43,676 nt of DNA from an uncultured Saprospiraceae bacterium (GCA_937921525.1 CAKZUM010000001.1:1-43676), one strand, 5' to 3'. Shown: positions 20,389-29,627, counted from the first letter of the stretch. A program made the numbers and translations. Notes: a model not told the origin generated them from the sequence alone.

Positions 20389-20528
20389 ACACATTAGTCA
20401 AAACTAAGTTAGATACTTAGCTCTATTTCTGACAAGCCTACAATTTTAATAAACACAACACACATTAGTCAAAACTAAGTCCTGTACTTAGCTTTTCTCT
20501 AACAAGTCTACTTTTCAATAAACACAAT
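20389..20528. repeat. Two-copy tandem direct repeat, 71-bp period, each with a 6-bp inverted repeat
   Basis: ACACATTAGTCAAAACTAAGT starts at 20389 and 20460; CTAAGT-tagat-ACTTAG (20404-20420) and CTAAGT-cctgt-ACTTAG (20475-20491). Confidence 0.8.
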
Positions 20529-20533
20529 ACAAC

Positions 20534-20562
20534 AAAAAAAGCCAGGATAAAAATATCCTAGC
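20534..20562 (-). terminator. Minus-strand rho-independent terminator-like signal
   Basis: On minus strand: GCTAGGATA-TTTT-TATCCTGGC (9 bp, one G-U wobble) followed by TTTTTTT. Confidence 0.65.
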
Positions 20563-20600
20563 TTGAAGCATAAGTCCTGCAAGAGGACTCTTTTCGATAC

Positions 20601-20635
20601 AAAAAAAACTGCTAAAATAGTACCAACTATTTTAG
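20601..20635 (-). terminator. Second minus-strand terminator-like signal
   Basis: On minus strand: CTAAAATAGT-TGGT-ACTATTTTAG (10-bp perfect stem) then CAG and TTTTTTTT; the stem is AT-rich. Confidence 0.55.
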
Positions 20636-20655
20636 TAAACTTTAATGGTAATGAC

Positions 20656-20730
20656 TTAATGATAAATGAGTACTCGTTTTATCACGATTCTAGTGGTATC
20701 GTCTGTCTCGTTTGAATGTTCTTTACCCAT
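20656..20730 (-). CDS. Possible 24-aa small ORF upstream of a minus-strand terminator-like hairpin
   Basis: Minus strand ATGGGTAAAGAACATTCAAACGAG...ATTTATCATTAA = MGKEHSNETDDTTRIVIKRVLIYH*. Supported only by position; could be chance. Confidence 0.2.
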   Translation of the reverse strand: MGKEHSNETDDTTRIVIKRVLIYH

Positions 20731-20800
20731 TTTTCTACTCTTGCGGACTTACAGCTTTACATTAATATAATTTTATAAGAAATTGTAAACTGTAATCACC

Positions 20801-23800
20801 ATGCAACAAAATGTTACTCGTTGGAGGAATTTGAATGCTATTAAACATTTAAATCCGCTTCCAAAAAAAATTAAAAGTACAGCACACCAAAAAGTGTTCC
20901 CTGAATTTAACAATGTGCTTTCTTATCAATTAGTCTACTCATTCGTTTTTAGGGCTTTGATATGCTTTATACTAGTTGTAGCTAACATTTCCTCTTTAAC
21001 TGCTCAGATTTCGCCAAACTTTGTAAATCAAGATCTGTATCCAGGCGCCGTAGGTTCGGTCACTGTTACAATACCTCCTAGCTCAAATCCGGGAGATTTA
21101 GTCATGGTTTTTATTGGAACGGATGATGATGGTGCTATTACAGAACCTGCCAGCTTCAGTAACTTATACGAATTTTGGACTGGAACAGCAGGACCAACTG
21201 CTGGTGTATATTATCGAATAATAGATGGTACCGAGGACCCTACCTATAGTTTTTCTTTTCCTTCCGAACCCACAGTGGTTACGACTATAAGATTTGACAG
21301 GGATAAAATAGATTCCGCCAACCCCATACATGCTATGGCAAATAATAGCGGTACTTCTAATAATCCGCAAGCTCCTTCTATTACTACTGGTATTGAAAAT
21401 CTTAGCTATTTTCAATATGTAGCTATAGATGGTGCTAGCGCTGGTGTCTTAAGTTCGAACTCAGCGACAGCTACCATACTTGCGACCGATCAAAGTGGTA
21501 ATTCCGGAGGAGTAGAAACGATGTTGGTATCAGAAATACAAGCGACTGCTGGTGCCACACCAATGGGTAGCTTTAGTTTTGCTAGCGAACAATGGGCAAC
21601 TGTTGCGTTCGCTTTAAATCCATCTCCTTTAGAAATTACTGGTCAAACTGGAGGCGATTGTAATAATGCTGCCGCTACCTTAACACTTGACTATGAAGCA
21701 GCCAATGCTGCGGGTACCTTTGAGTTAAGAGACCCTGCCAACGCTATCATCGCAACTGAAGCTTATTCCAGCACAACTGGTTCCATTTCCTTCAATTTTA
21801 ATGTAACAACCAATGGCGCTTACACCGTTCAAAATCAAGGAGCCCCATTGAATACCGCAACGGCTTATTATTATCCAACTGATATAGATTCTGATAATGA
21901 TGGGGTTTGTGATTTGAATGATTTAGATGATGATAATGATGGTATTTCGGATATAGCAGAAAATGCTATTTGCACTGCATTCGATTACACCGTAGTCGCT
22001 AATAAACAAAATATAGAACTATCAGCTACAGCTAACACATCTGGAGATATCCAAGTTTTATTAGATGGAAATGCTTCCAATAATAATTTTTATTACCCTG
22101 ATGTTTCTATTGTTGACAAAGAAATTGTCCGCTTAAAATTTCCAAAACCATTGGTGTTAACAGGTATTGAATTTCAAATTGGTGACAGTTATATGTTCAA
22201 TACTGGAGCAACAACTAGAATGCAAGCTAGTTCTGATGGTACCAGTTGGATAGATATATCTCCTGACTATGTCAAAATGCGACCTCCCAATAATACACCA
22301 GGCGTTATTAGTTCTGCTCCTCATGCAGAGACTTTCCAATGGTCTAATTCCACTCCGTATCAGTATTATAGATTATATGGAATAGCTGGTAATACCAATC
22401 AAAATCCTTGGATCAATGAATTACATTTTCAAGTAAGCAATGGCATATGTGATTTAGACCAAGATGGAGTTCCGAATCAACTAGATCTTGATTCTGACAA
22501 TGATGGGATTCCTGATAACGTAGAAGGTCAACCAACTTTAACTTATGTTGCACCAAATAATGATACACCCGCGCAATACCTAACGAATAACGGAATAAAT
22601 TCCGCTTATGGAACTGGCTTAGTACCGCCTAACCAAGATGGTGATTTTTGCGAAGATTTTTTAGATATTGATACAGACAATGATGGTACGGAAGATAAGG
22701 AAGAATCGGGCTTACTATTAACAGCAGTTTTTGGTGCTAATGGGCTAGATAATAATTTAGAAGGTGCAGATGACTACAGCGATGCTAACGGAAACATTAA
22801 TGATCCTAAAAATGACTTAGCGGGCTCAGATCCTGGAATTGCGGAAGTATATTATCGTCAAATTCCAACCCCTGGTGGAGTAGCTTTAGGTTTAGAATTA
22901 TGGACCCTTCCAAACTCCATTACCTACGATGCAACGAATGATAATATTATTACTAGAGTAGAAGATTTTTCGGGTACCATAGCAGCGGATCAGACTTATG
23001 GGTTATTCGACTTCATCAGTGGAGATCCTAAAATTATAGAAGCAGGCATTAATTTCAATCCAAACATTGAATTTGATGGGAATGATTGGTTCAGAAAAGA
23101 AGATGGGTTTAATACCAATACCTGGACAGAAGGAGAACGGTTCACCGTCATGGCAGAAAACGAAGAGGGCTATAATGGCAACAATGGTTTTGTTACTGAT
23201 TTTGCTGCAAAAGCAGGGGGCGCACATTATACTTTTGGTAATAAAGGTATTTATCATCAATTTGGTTCTAGTGATAGACATTCTTGGAATAGCACTACTG
23301 GAGCCAATCTAGAATCAAATGGAACCCACCAAGGCTTTCTATTTGATACCCGTAGTTATTTAATTGACAATGTATGGTCCGCTACCAACGATTGGGGAAA
23401 TGACGTTAATGGAAATCCAACCTACCGAGATGCCACTAACACCCCAAATTTTGCGATGACCCATTTCCATTGGGGAGCAGTACATAGTGCTACCTATTAT
23501 GGAAATTCTCCAGAAGTCTTTTTCTATTCTCGAAAGGTAAATGACCAAGAACGACTCCGAATTAATACTTACCTGGGCATCAAATATGGTATCACTTTAG
23601 GCAGTGAAACCAATTTAGTAAATTATCTAGATTCTAAAGGAGAGGTCATTTGGACAGCAAATGCAGACTACCAAAATAATATTGCAGGTATCGGACAAGA
23701 TAATGCTTCTGGCTTATCCCAAAAACAATCGACGACCATCAATGCTACTAATAATGTGGTCATGTATTTAGGGGATCATACAGGTACCGATTTACCTGCC

Positions 23801-25402
23801 ACCAATAAACTGAACACTCAATCCTTTCCTAATAATGGAGATTTTATGGTATGGGGAGATAATAACGAATCCCTTGGTTTCTTAACCTCCTACACCCCCA
23901 ATTCCTTTACTCCAGATGGCCCCTATTTTGCAATGGAAAGGGTTTGGATCATTCAAGAAAAGACAGGAAATGTTGGTACGGTCACAGTCAAAGCACCCAC
24001 AGGTGCTACTTATTTACTGGTACATAATTCTGCTAACTTTTCTACAGGCACACCAACAGAAGTTGCGCTTACAGAAGATGCATTTGGTAACCTGTTGGCT
24101 ACGTATGATTTTAGTGATGGGGATTATTTTACCTTCATTCAAGAACCGCCGCCTGCTCCGGGAGGGATCGCACATGAATTAGGGGTATGGTTAAGAGCAG
24201 ATAAAAATATATATTCCGATGCAGGTACTACCAATGCAATAACAAACAATCCTGTACAACAATGGAATACGCAAATAGGAGAAGACCATACTACCCAAAC
24301 AACTGCTAATCAACAACCTATTTATAAAGACGGTAGTCAGACAGAAGCGATTAATTTTAATCCAGGAGTTGTATTTGACGGAAGCAATGATGAACTACAT
24401 TTCCCTTCTAGACTCGGCGTCACAGGGACTAATAACTTTACCATTTTTGCAGCAGGAAAAGTAAGTAGTGGAGGAGCGAAAAGAATTTTTGGTCCAGCTA
24501 GTAGCGGCAACAATGCTTACGAAATGGATATTAATAAGGTATCGGCTGTTCAGGCTAGAGTGGCTGTTATTGCAGAGGGAGTAAAAGAGACAGAGGTTAA
24601 TGAAGCCTTTGTAGCATTTACTTCTAGAGATGGAAACACCTTTAGCGTAGCAACAAATGGAGAAGTACCTGTCACAGGCAACAATACTAAAAACTTTACT
24701 TCCACAAATAATTATGATTTGGGAAGTTCGTATAATACCAATCCAGATTTTCACGGTACCTTAGGTGAATTTGTAGTCTATCAAGGTGCAAAAACCAGCG
24801 ATGATATTCAAAAAATTCAAACTTACCTAGCCTTAAAATACGGGGCTACTTTAGATACCAATTATGTAGCCAGTTCAGGTACCACAATTTGGTCAAAAGA
24901 TAGTATCTACAACCAAGCTATTGCAGGGATCGGATATGATAAAGCAGCTGGTTTACTACAAAAACAATCTTGGTCTACAGTAGATACAACTATTGCGATT
25001 GGTCTAGGAAATATCTTTGCTAGTAATCAAGTGAACCCTGCCGTTTTTGAAAACAACCTATCCTTCCTCGTTTGGGGAAGCAATGGCGCTACGACTGCTA
25101 TTGACACCATGATTACCCCATTAATTAGTAGTATGAAACGAGTCTGGAAAGTCGCTAACATTCAAAGTATTGAAGATGTTGTTGCCAGAGTTCATAGTGC
25201 TACTTTAGGGGTAACAGATGAAACTCCCATCATCATTGTAAGTAGCGACGAAATCATTGATGAAAATGATACGATTTATTCCTTATCTGAAAGTGGCGAT
25301 TATTTCAAAGGAACAATTAATCTACCTGATGGCATGTATTTTACCATCGGTTTGAAAGCTCCCCAACCTTTAATGATTCCAATCAAATATTCTAGGAATT
25401 AA
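20801..25402 (+). CDS. Large secreted protein with TSP type-3-like Ca-binding motifs, an F5/8C-like segment and two copies of a LamG/DUF8202-like module
   Basis: 1533-aa ORF; DIDSDNDGVCDLNDLDDDNDGISD, DLDQDGVPNQLDLDSDNDGIPD and DIDTDNDGTEDKEE motifs; the pattern (K)YGxTLxxxxN/YV...W......Y...IAGIGxDxAxGLxQKQS occurs twice. No canonical T9SS CTD at the C-terminus. Confidence 0.9.
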   Translation: MQQNVTRWRNLNAIKHLNPLPKKIKSTAHQKVFPEFNNVLSYQLVYSFVFRALICFILVVANISSLTAQISPNFVNQDLYPGAVGSVTVTIPPSSNPGDLVMVFIGTDDDGAITEPASFSNLYEFWTGTAGPTAGVYYRIIDGTEDPTYSFSFPSEPTVVTTIRFDRDKIDSANPIHAMANNSGTSNNPQAPSITTGIENLSYFQYVAIDGASAGVLSSNSATATILATDQSGNSGGVETMLVSEIQATAGATPMGSFSFASEQWATVAFALNPSPLEITGQTGGDCNNAAATLTLDYEAANAAGTFELRDPANAIIATEAYSSTTGSISFNFNVTTNGAYTVQNQGAPLNTATAYYYPTDIDSDNDGVCDLNDLDDDNDGISDIAENAICTAFDYTVVANKQNIELSATANTSGDIQVLLDGNASNNNFYYPDVSIVDKEIVRLKFPKPLVLTGIEFQIGDSYMFNTGATTRMQASSDGTSWIDISPDYVKMRPPNNTPGVISSAPHAETFQWSNSTPYQYYRLYGIAGNTNQNPWINELHFQVSNGICDLDQDGVPNQLDLDSDNDGIPDNVEGQPTLTYVAPNNDTPAQYLTNNGINSAYGTGLVPPNQDGDFCEDFLDIDTDNDGTEDKEESGLLLTAVFGANGLDNNLEGADDYSDANGNINDPKNDLAGSDPGIAEVYYRQIPTPGGVALGLELWTLPNSITYDATNDNIITRVEDFSGTIAADQTYGLFDFISGDPKIIEAGINFNPNIEFDGNDWFRKEDGFNTNTWTEGERFTVMAENEEGYNGNNGFVTDFAAKAGGAHYTFGNKGIYHQFGSSDRHSWNSTTGANLESNGTHQGFLFDTRSYLIDNVWSATNDWGNDVNGNPTYRDATNTPNFAMTHFHWGAVHSATYYGNSPEVFFYSRKVNDQERLRINTYLGIKYGITLGSETNLVNYLDSKGEVIWTANADYQNNIAGIGQDNASGLSQKQSTTINATNNVVMYLGDHTGTDLPATNKLNTQSFPNNGDFMVWGDNNESLGFLTSYTPNSFTPDGPYFAMERVWIIQEKTGNVGTVTVKAPTGATYLLVHNSANFSTGTPTEVALTEDAFGNLLATYDFSDGDYFTFIQEPPPAPGGIAHELGVWLRADKNIYSDAGTTNAITNNPVQQWNTQIGEDHTTQTTANQQPIYKDGSQTEAINFNPGVVFDGSNDELHFPSRLGVTGTNNFTIFAAGKVSSGGAKRIFGPASSGNNAYEMDINKVSAVQARVAVIAEGVKETEVNEAFVAFTSRDGNTFSVATNGEVPVTGNNTKNFTSTNNYDLGSSYNTNPDFHGTLGEFVVYQGAKTSDDIQKIQTYLALKYGATLDTNYVASSGTTIWSKDSIYNQAIAGIGYDKAAGLLQKQSWSTVDTTIAIGLGNIFASNQVNPAVFENNLSFLVWGSNGATTAIDTMITPLISSMKRVWKVANIQSIEDVVARVHSATLGVTDETPIIIVSSDEIIDENDTIYSLSESGDYFKGTINLPDGMYFTIGLKAPQPLMIPIKYSRN
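21886..22710 (+). other. TSP type-3-like acidic motifs flanking an F5/8C-like segment in ORF3
   Basis: DIDSDNDGVCDLNDLDDDNDGISD; DLDQDGVPNQLDLDSDNDGIPD; DIDTDNDGTEDKEE. Between them ...VRLKFPKPLVLTGIEFQIGDSYMF...YQYYRLYGIAGNTNQNPWINELHFQ. Confidence 0.7.
22870..25390 (+). repeat. Duplicated LamG/DUF8202-like module in ORF3 (about 22870-24150 and 24154-25390)
   Basis: PGGVALGLELWTLPNSITYD.../PGGIAHELGVWLRADKNIYSD...; NTYLGIKYGITLGSETNLVNYLDSKGEVIWTANADYQNNIAGIGQDNASGLSQKQS / QTYLALKYGATLDTNYVASSGTTIWSKDSIYNQAIAGIGYDKAAGLLQKQS. Confidence 0.75.
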
Positions 25403-25404
25403 CT

Positions 25405-25464
25405 GGTAGGGGCAATCCTGTGTGATTGCCTATGTACGGGCAATCACATAGGATTGCCCCTACC
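25405..25464. repeat. Near-perfect palindromic element (26-bp arms, one mismatch, 8-nt loop)
   Basis: GGTAGGGGCAATCCTGTGTGATTGCC-tatgtacg-GGCAATCACATAGGATTGCCCCTACC. Confidence 0.9.
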
Positions 25465-25508
25465 CCAAATCTTTCATCTATTCAATCCTTATTAAAAATC
25501 CCATTTTC

Positions 25509-28500
25509 ATGGAACAGTTAAAACATATTATAACCATAGGTTTCTTACTATTTTTTTTATTTATTTCCACTAATGCCCAGAGTCAATGTAATACGTCTAC
25601 GGGTGTAGGTGGAACCGTCTTTCGAGACTTTAATCACAACGGAAATCAAGATCCTGCAACCGCAGACTTTTTAGCCGAAACAGGTTTTGCCAATGTCACC
25701 GTTACAGCTATTGGTGATGATGGAGCTATTCTTGGCACAGCAATGACAGATGCAACAGGAGCTTGGTTCATTAATGACTTGCCCGCAGGCGAACGTGTGT
25801 TAATCCAATATGAACCTGCAGAGGGAACTTGCGAAGGCGCTTTTGGTGCCAGCAGCAATTCAGAAACCGAACTCATCGAAGTAGGCAAATGTGGATTAAT
25901 TTCTTCCGTTGCTATCCCATCGGATTATCGCTCAGAAGAATTCAATTTATTGGGTTCTTGTATTAGTGATAAATATCAAACCGCACCGAGACAGAAGGGT
26001 GTCTATATTACCTCTGCATGGGATATTACAGACAACGCCACTTTATTTATGAAAAAATTTGGGGAAACCGATATAGCAATGACCCCACTCAGTTTTTATA
26101 ATCAAACAGGAAATTTATTTGGTGTCGCTTATGCCAAAACAACCAAACAAGTTTTTGGAGCAAACTATATCCGTAGTGGAGCCATCGAAACAGAAAACGT
26201 AGGTAAAATATTTAGATATGACGTGACGACCAACACCACTACTGCTTGGGCAGATTTACCTAGTTTAGGTTTTTCTGCGGGCAGTCCAATTGATTTGGGT
26301 AATCCAACCAATCATGGAGAATTTGTGGGTCGAACAGGCTTAGGCGATTTAGATATTGCAGAAGACGATTCAGAGTTATACGTTTCCAATGCCTTTACTA
26401 AAAGTATTTTCATTCTACCAATTGCAGCGGATGGTTCACTAGACCAAGCAAATGTCAAAGAAGTAACACTACCAAGTCCTTGCGGATCAGATGAATACAA
26501 AGCTGTTTCTGGATTAGGGGTTCATAGTAGTGGACGAGTGTATGCAGCTGTAACTTGTCATGGGCCAGCAACAAAAGATATTAAGTTCGTGATCTACTCT
26601 TTTGATCCTTCAAATGCCAATCCTTCTTCAACAGTACAAGAGGAATTAGTTTTAGATAATCTATTTGATAAAGTCTCCCTTTGGAAAAATTATAGTTGGG
26701 CCGACTGGCCTAGTAAAGCAACCGTTGCGTTACAATTATGGATGACCGATATCGTTTTTCGCTTAAATAATGATGGCAGCGAAGTGATGTATATGGGTAC
26801 GAGGAACAGAAACTTAGATCAATCGGTTGCAACGCCAGGGTCTTGTAGTATTAATTCCCCTGTTCCAATTTATACCGCAGAAAGATCAAGTACGACAGGG
26901 GCTTGGACTAAAGCCAATTTAAATTTCAAATCTGACTATGGAACCAGTGGTTCTTTAGCTTATCAACCTGGAGGCACCAATCTGTTAGCGATGTATCGAG
27001 ATTGTAATTCTAATGCCCAAGCCAAAAATTCCTATGGAGGGTATAGAGCCTATCCAATCAATGGTGGAAGTGCAGCGGTGCAATATCGGGCTTTACAAAC
27101 TGCCTTTTCAGAAGTCTTAATGCGTTTTAACAATATTTGGGCGGATATAGAAATCATGAGTGATCCTGCGCCCATTTCGATTGGTAACTTAGTATGGTAT
27201 GATGTGGATGCAGATGGAATTAGAGATACCGATGAAGCGTATGCTAGTGGGGTTTCCGTTTCTTTATACAAAGATACAAATGGAAATAACAGCTATGATA
27301 GTTCAGACAAATATATTGAAACAACCATAACAGATGGTCTTGGTCACTACTATTTCACGAACTTACTACCTAACATGAAATACTTTGTGGCCTTAAACAA
27401 TAGCAATGATTTTGCCACGGGAGGGGTGTTAGAAGGCGGAACTTTAACCACTACTGATGCTGGAAACAATGACAAATTAGATTCAGATGCGACCCTAGTA
27501 AATGGTATTCCTGTTGCTATGGTAATGACTCAAAACGCAGGGAAAAATAATTATACGGTTGACTTTGGCGTCATCGTTAGCAATCCACCAATGCTTCCCC
27601 CTCCAGGTTGTTATACGCCTTCTTCAGCAGCAGCTCCAAAAGCAACTGCTTGTTTAGGAGAGTTAGCAGATCCTTGGGAGATTAATGTTTTTAATAGTCC
27701 TGAACCAGGAGATCAACTTAAAATCGTTTCTTTTCCGAGCAAACAAACAGGTACAGACATGTATACAGGCGGAACTGTTTTAGCTACGGAAACCATTGTT
27801 GATAATAAAATTTCTTATACGCCAGTTGTTGGAGCTAGTGCAGAAACAATCTTTTTATATGCGATTATAGAGCCTACTCCACCGAATGCTGCTTGTCGCC
27901 CTTTTGCAGAATTAGAATTGAATATCAGAGATTGTAGTGTTATTCCTGATTTAAAATTAACGAAGGATATTGATAGGAATCAAGTAGCATTAAATAGTAA
28001 TGTAACTTATACCTTAACCGTTAAAAATGAAGGAACACTAGATGCGACAGGAATCACCGTCGATGAACCTTTACATGCAGCTTTAGCGCTTGTAAATTCT
28101 TCTCCAACTAAAGGAGATTATACCGCAGGTATATGGACAATTGGGGATCTAGCAATTGATGAAGAAGTGACGCTGACGATTACAGCAACCGTTTCAGAGG
28201 TCGGTCTTTTTTATAATACCGCAGAAATTGCTAGTGTCAACGAGGGCGATAAAGATTCTACGCCTAGCAATAAAGAAGAAAAAGAAGATGACATGGATAG
28301 AGAATGTGTAAGTGTACCAGTGGAAATTTGCCCAGGCGAAACCTATACCCTATCCGTTGATCCTGCTTATACCGATGTACAATGGTTCTTCAATGGAGAT
28401 ACCATTCCAGATGCAACAGATAATTCTTATACGGCTACTGAAGAAGGAGTTTATACCCTAACTGCTTTATATAAAAACAGACCAACTGATAGTGGTTGTG

Positions 28501-29366
28501 GTTTTGAATTAAAAATTAAAACAGGTATTGAAGCGCCAATTTTAACTGCCGTAGATACGATTCTTTGTGCAGAGGAAAATACCACTTTGACTGTTACTAA
28601 TGGGGCTAATTATTCTTGGAGTACTGGCGAAACAACTGCTAGTATAAATGTTGCTCCATTAGCCACTACCATTTACACCGTAACCTTAACCGTTCCGGGA
28701 TGTGCCACTCCTATAGAAAAAGAAATGGAGGTGATCGTTAATAGCAAACCATCTATCTATATGTTTTCTCCACTAGCAGCCTGCTTAAATGGCGATTTAG
28801 AACTGAGTGCCATTGGCGGTGTAGAATACAATTGGAGTAATGGCGCAACAGGCCCAGATGTGACTTATACACCTACTACTTTAGGCAATCAATCTTTTTC
28901 AGTGGAGGTCACCAATGCTGAAGGTTGCACAAGCCAACAAGCCGTACAGGTAGAAATCAAAGATGATTGTGGCCCTTGCCCAACACTTGATATCGCTCAA
29001 ACGGTACAGACTTGCTGTTATGGTAGTTTGCCTGAATCAATTGATATTACGATTTCTGATTTGACGATTGATTCAATTGATATTGCGATCATGTACGAAG
29101 AGGTAGTAGAGACCGATCTTATTTATGACGATTTTGATTTATATTACATACAAACGATTCCTGTTGTTAATGGCCTTGCTACTTGGCAACCTTTCAATAT
29201 TAATGGAATGTTTGAAGGAGATTTAGCAGATACTAGAGATGCTTTTATCTATGCAGGTTTACGGACAGCCCCTACCAATCCGACTTGCCGACCTTTTGCT
29301 TTTCAGAAAATTTTAATTAACCGAAAGCCAATTTGCCCCCCTACCGATATCAATCTAAAAGAATAA
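25509..29366 (+). CDS. Large secreted protein: SdrD_B-like domains, a possible propeller-like middle region, DUF11 and Ig/PKD-like domains
   Basis: 1285-aa ORF; signal peptide MEQLKHIITIGFLLFFLFISTNAQSQC; GTVFRDFNHNGNQD and IGNLVWYDVDADGIRDTDE are SdrD_B-like; PDLKLTKDIDRNQVALNSNVTYTLTVKNEGTLDATGITV is DUF11-like. No canonical T9SS CTD. Confidence 0.9.
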   Translation: MEQLKHIITIGFLLFFLFISTNAQSQCNTSTGVGGTVFRDFNHNGNQDPATADFLAETGFANVTVTAIGDDGAILGTAMTDATGAWFINDLPAGERVLIQYEPAEGTCEGAFGASSNSETELIEVGKCGLISSVAIPSDYRSEEFNLLGSCISDKYQTAPRQKGVYITSAWDITDNATLFMKKFGETDIAMTPLSFYNQTGNLFGVAYAKTTKQVFGANYIRSGAIETENVGKIFRYDVTTNTTTAWADLPSLGFSAGSPIDLGNPTNHGEFVGRTGLGDLDIAEDDSELYVSNAFTKSIFILPIAADGSLDQANVKEVTLPSPCGSDEYKAVSGLGVHSSGRVYAAVTCHGPATKDIKFVIYSFDPSNANPSSTVQEELVLDNLFDKVSLWKNYSWADWPSKATVALQLWMTDIVFRLNNDGSEVMYMGTRNRNLDQSVATPGSCSINSPVPIYTAERSSTTGAWTKANLNFKSDYGTSGSLAYQPGGTNLLAMYRDCNSNAQAKNSYGGYRAYPINGGSAAVQYRALQTAFSEVLMRFNNIWADIEIMSDPAPISIGNLVWYDVDADGIRDTDEAYASGVSVSLYKDTNGNNSYDSSDKYIETTITDGLGHYYFTNLLPNMKYFVALNNSNDFATGGVLEGGTLTTTDAGNNDKLDSDATLVNGIPVAMVMTQNAGKNNYTVDFGVIVSNPPMLPPPGCYTPSSAAAPKATACLGELADPWEINVFNSPEPGDQLKIVSFPSKQTGTDMYTGGTVLATETIVDNKISYTPVVGASAETIFLYAIIEPTPPNAACRPFAELELNIRDCSVIPDLKLTKDIDRNQVALNSNVTYTLTVKNEGTLDATGITVDEPLHAALALVNSSPTKGDYTAGIWTIGDLAIDEEVTLTITATVSEVGLFYNTAEIASVNEGDKDSTPSNKEEKEDDMDRECVSVPVEICPGETYTLSVDPAYTDVQWFFNGDTIPDATDNSYTATEEGVYTLTALYKNRPTDSGCGFELKIKTGIEAPILTAVDTILCAEENTTLTVTNGANYSWSTGETTASINVAPLATTIYTVTLTVPGCATPIEKEMEVIVNSKPSIYMFSPLAACLNGDLELSAIGGVEYNWSNGATGPDVTYTPTTLGNQSFSVEVTNAEGCTSQQAVQVEIKDDCGPCPTLDIAQTVQTCCYGSLPESIDITISDLTIDSIDIAIMYEEVVETDLIYDDFDLYYIQTIPVVNGLATWQPFNINGMFEGDLADTRDAFIYAGLRTAPTNPTCRPFAFQKILINRKPICPPTDINLKE

Positions 29367-29451
29367 TGTTATAAGTACTTGAGACTTTTTTAACAAAATG
29401 TTTACAGGTACAAATATTACACACTTTAAAGGCAAGATCCATTTAAAATAA

Positions 29452-29616
29452 TGAAGTTGTTTAAGAATGTAGTCTGATATTAGTTGTAAGTGCTTGGTTT
29501 CTAGGGCGAAGCTCTTTTTTATTTTCGTAGCCTTAGCTACGGGAATCAAAAAAGCTGAAGATCCTAGGAATCAATGACTTGCAAATAATGCAGAAATACA
29601 TTTTTAAACAACTTCA
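29452..29616. mobile_element. MITE-like (non-coding) imperfect inverted-repeat element, ~165 bp
   Basis: Outer arms TGAAGTTGTTTAAGAATGTA / TACATTTTTAAACAACTTCA (20 nt, one mismatch), further complementary interior segments, and a perfect inner hairpin CGTAGC-CTTA-GCTACG. No transposase in window and no clear target-site duplication. Confidence 0.55.
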
Positions 29617-29627
29617 ATAGGCATTAG

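Noticed and set aside
29355-29549. 64-aa minus-strand ORF at the end of ORF4
   Set aside because: Partly encoded by the MITE-like inverted repeat and overlapping the ORF4 stop; likely spurious.
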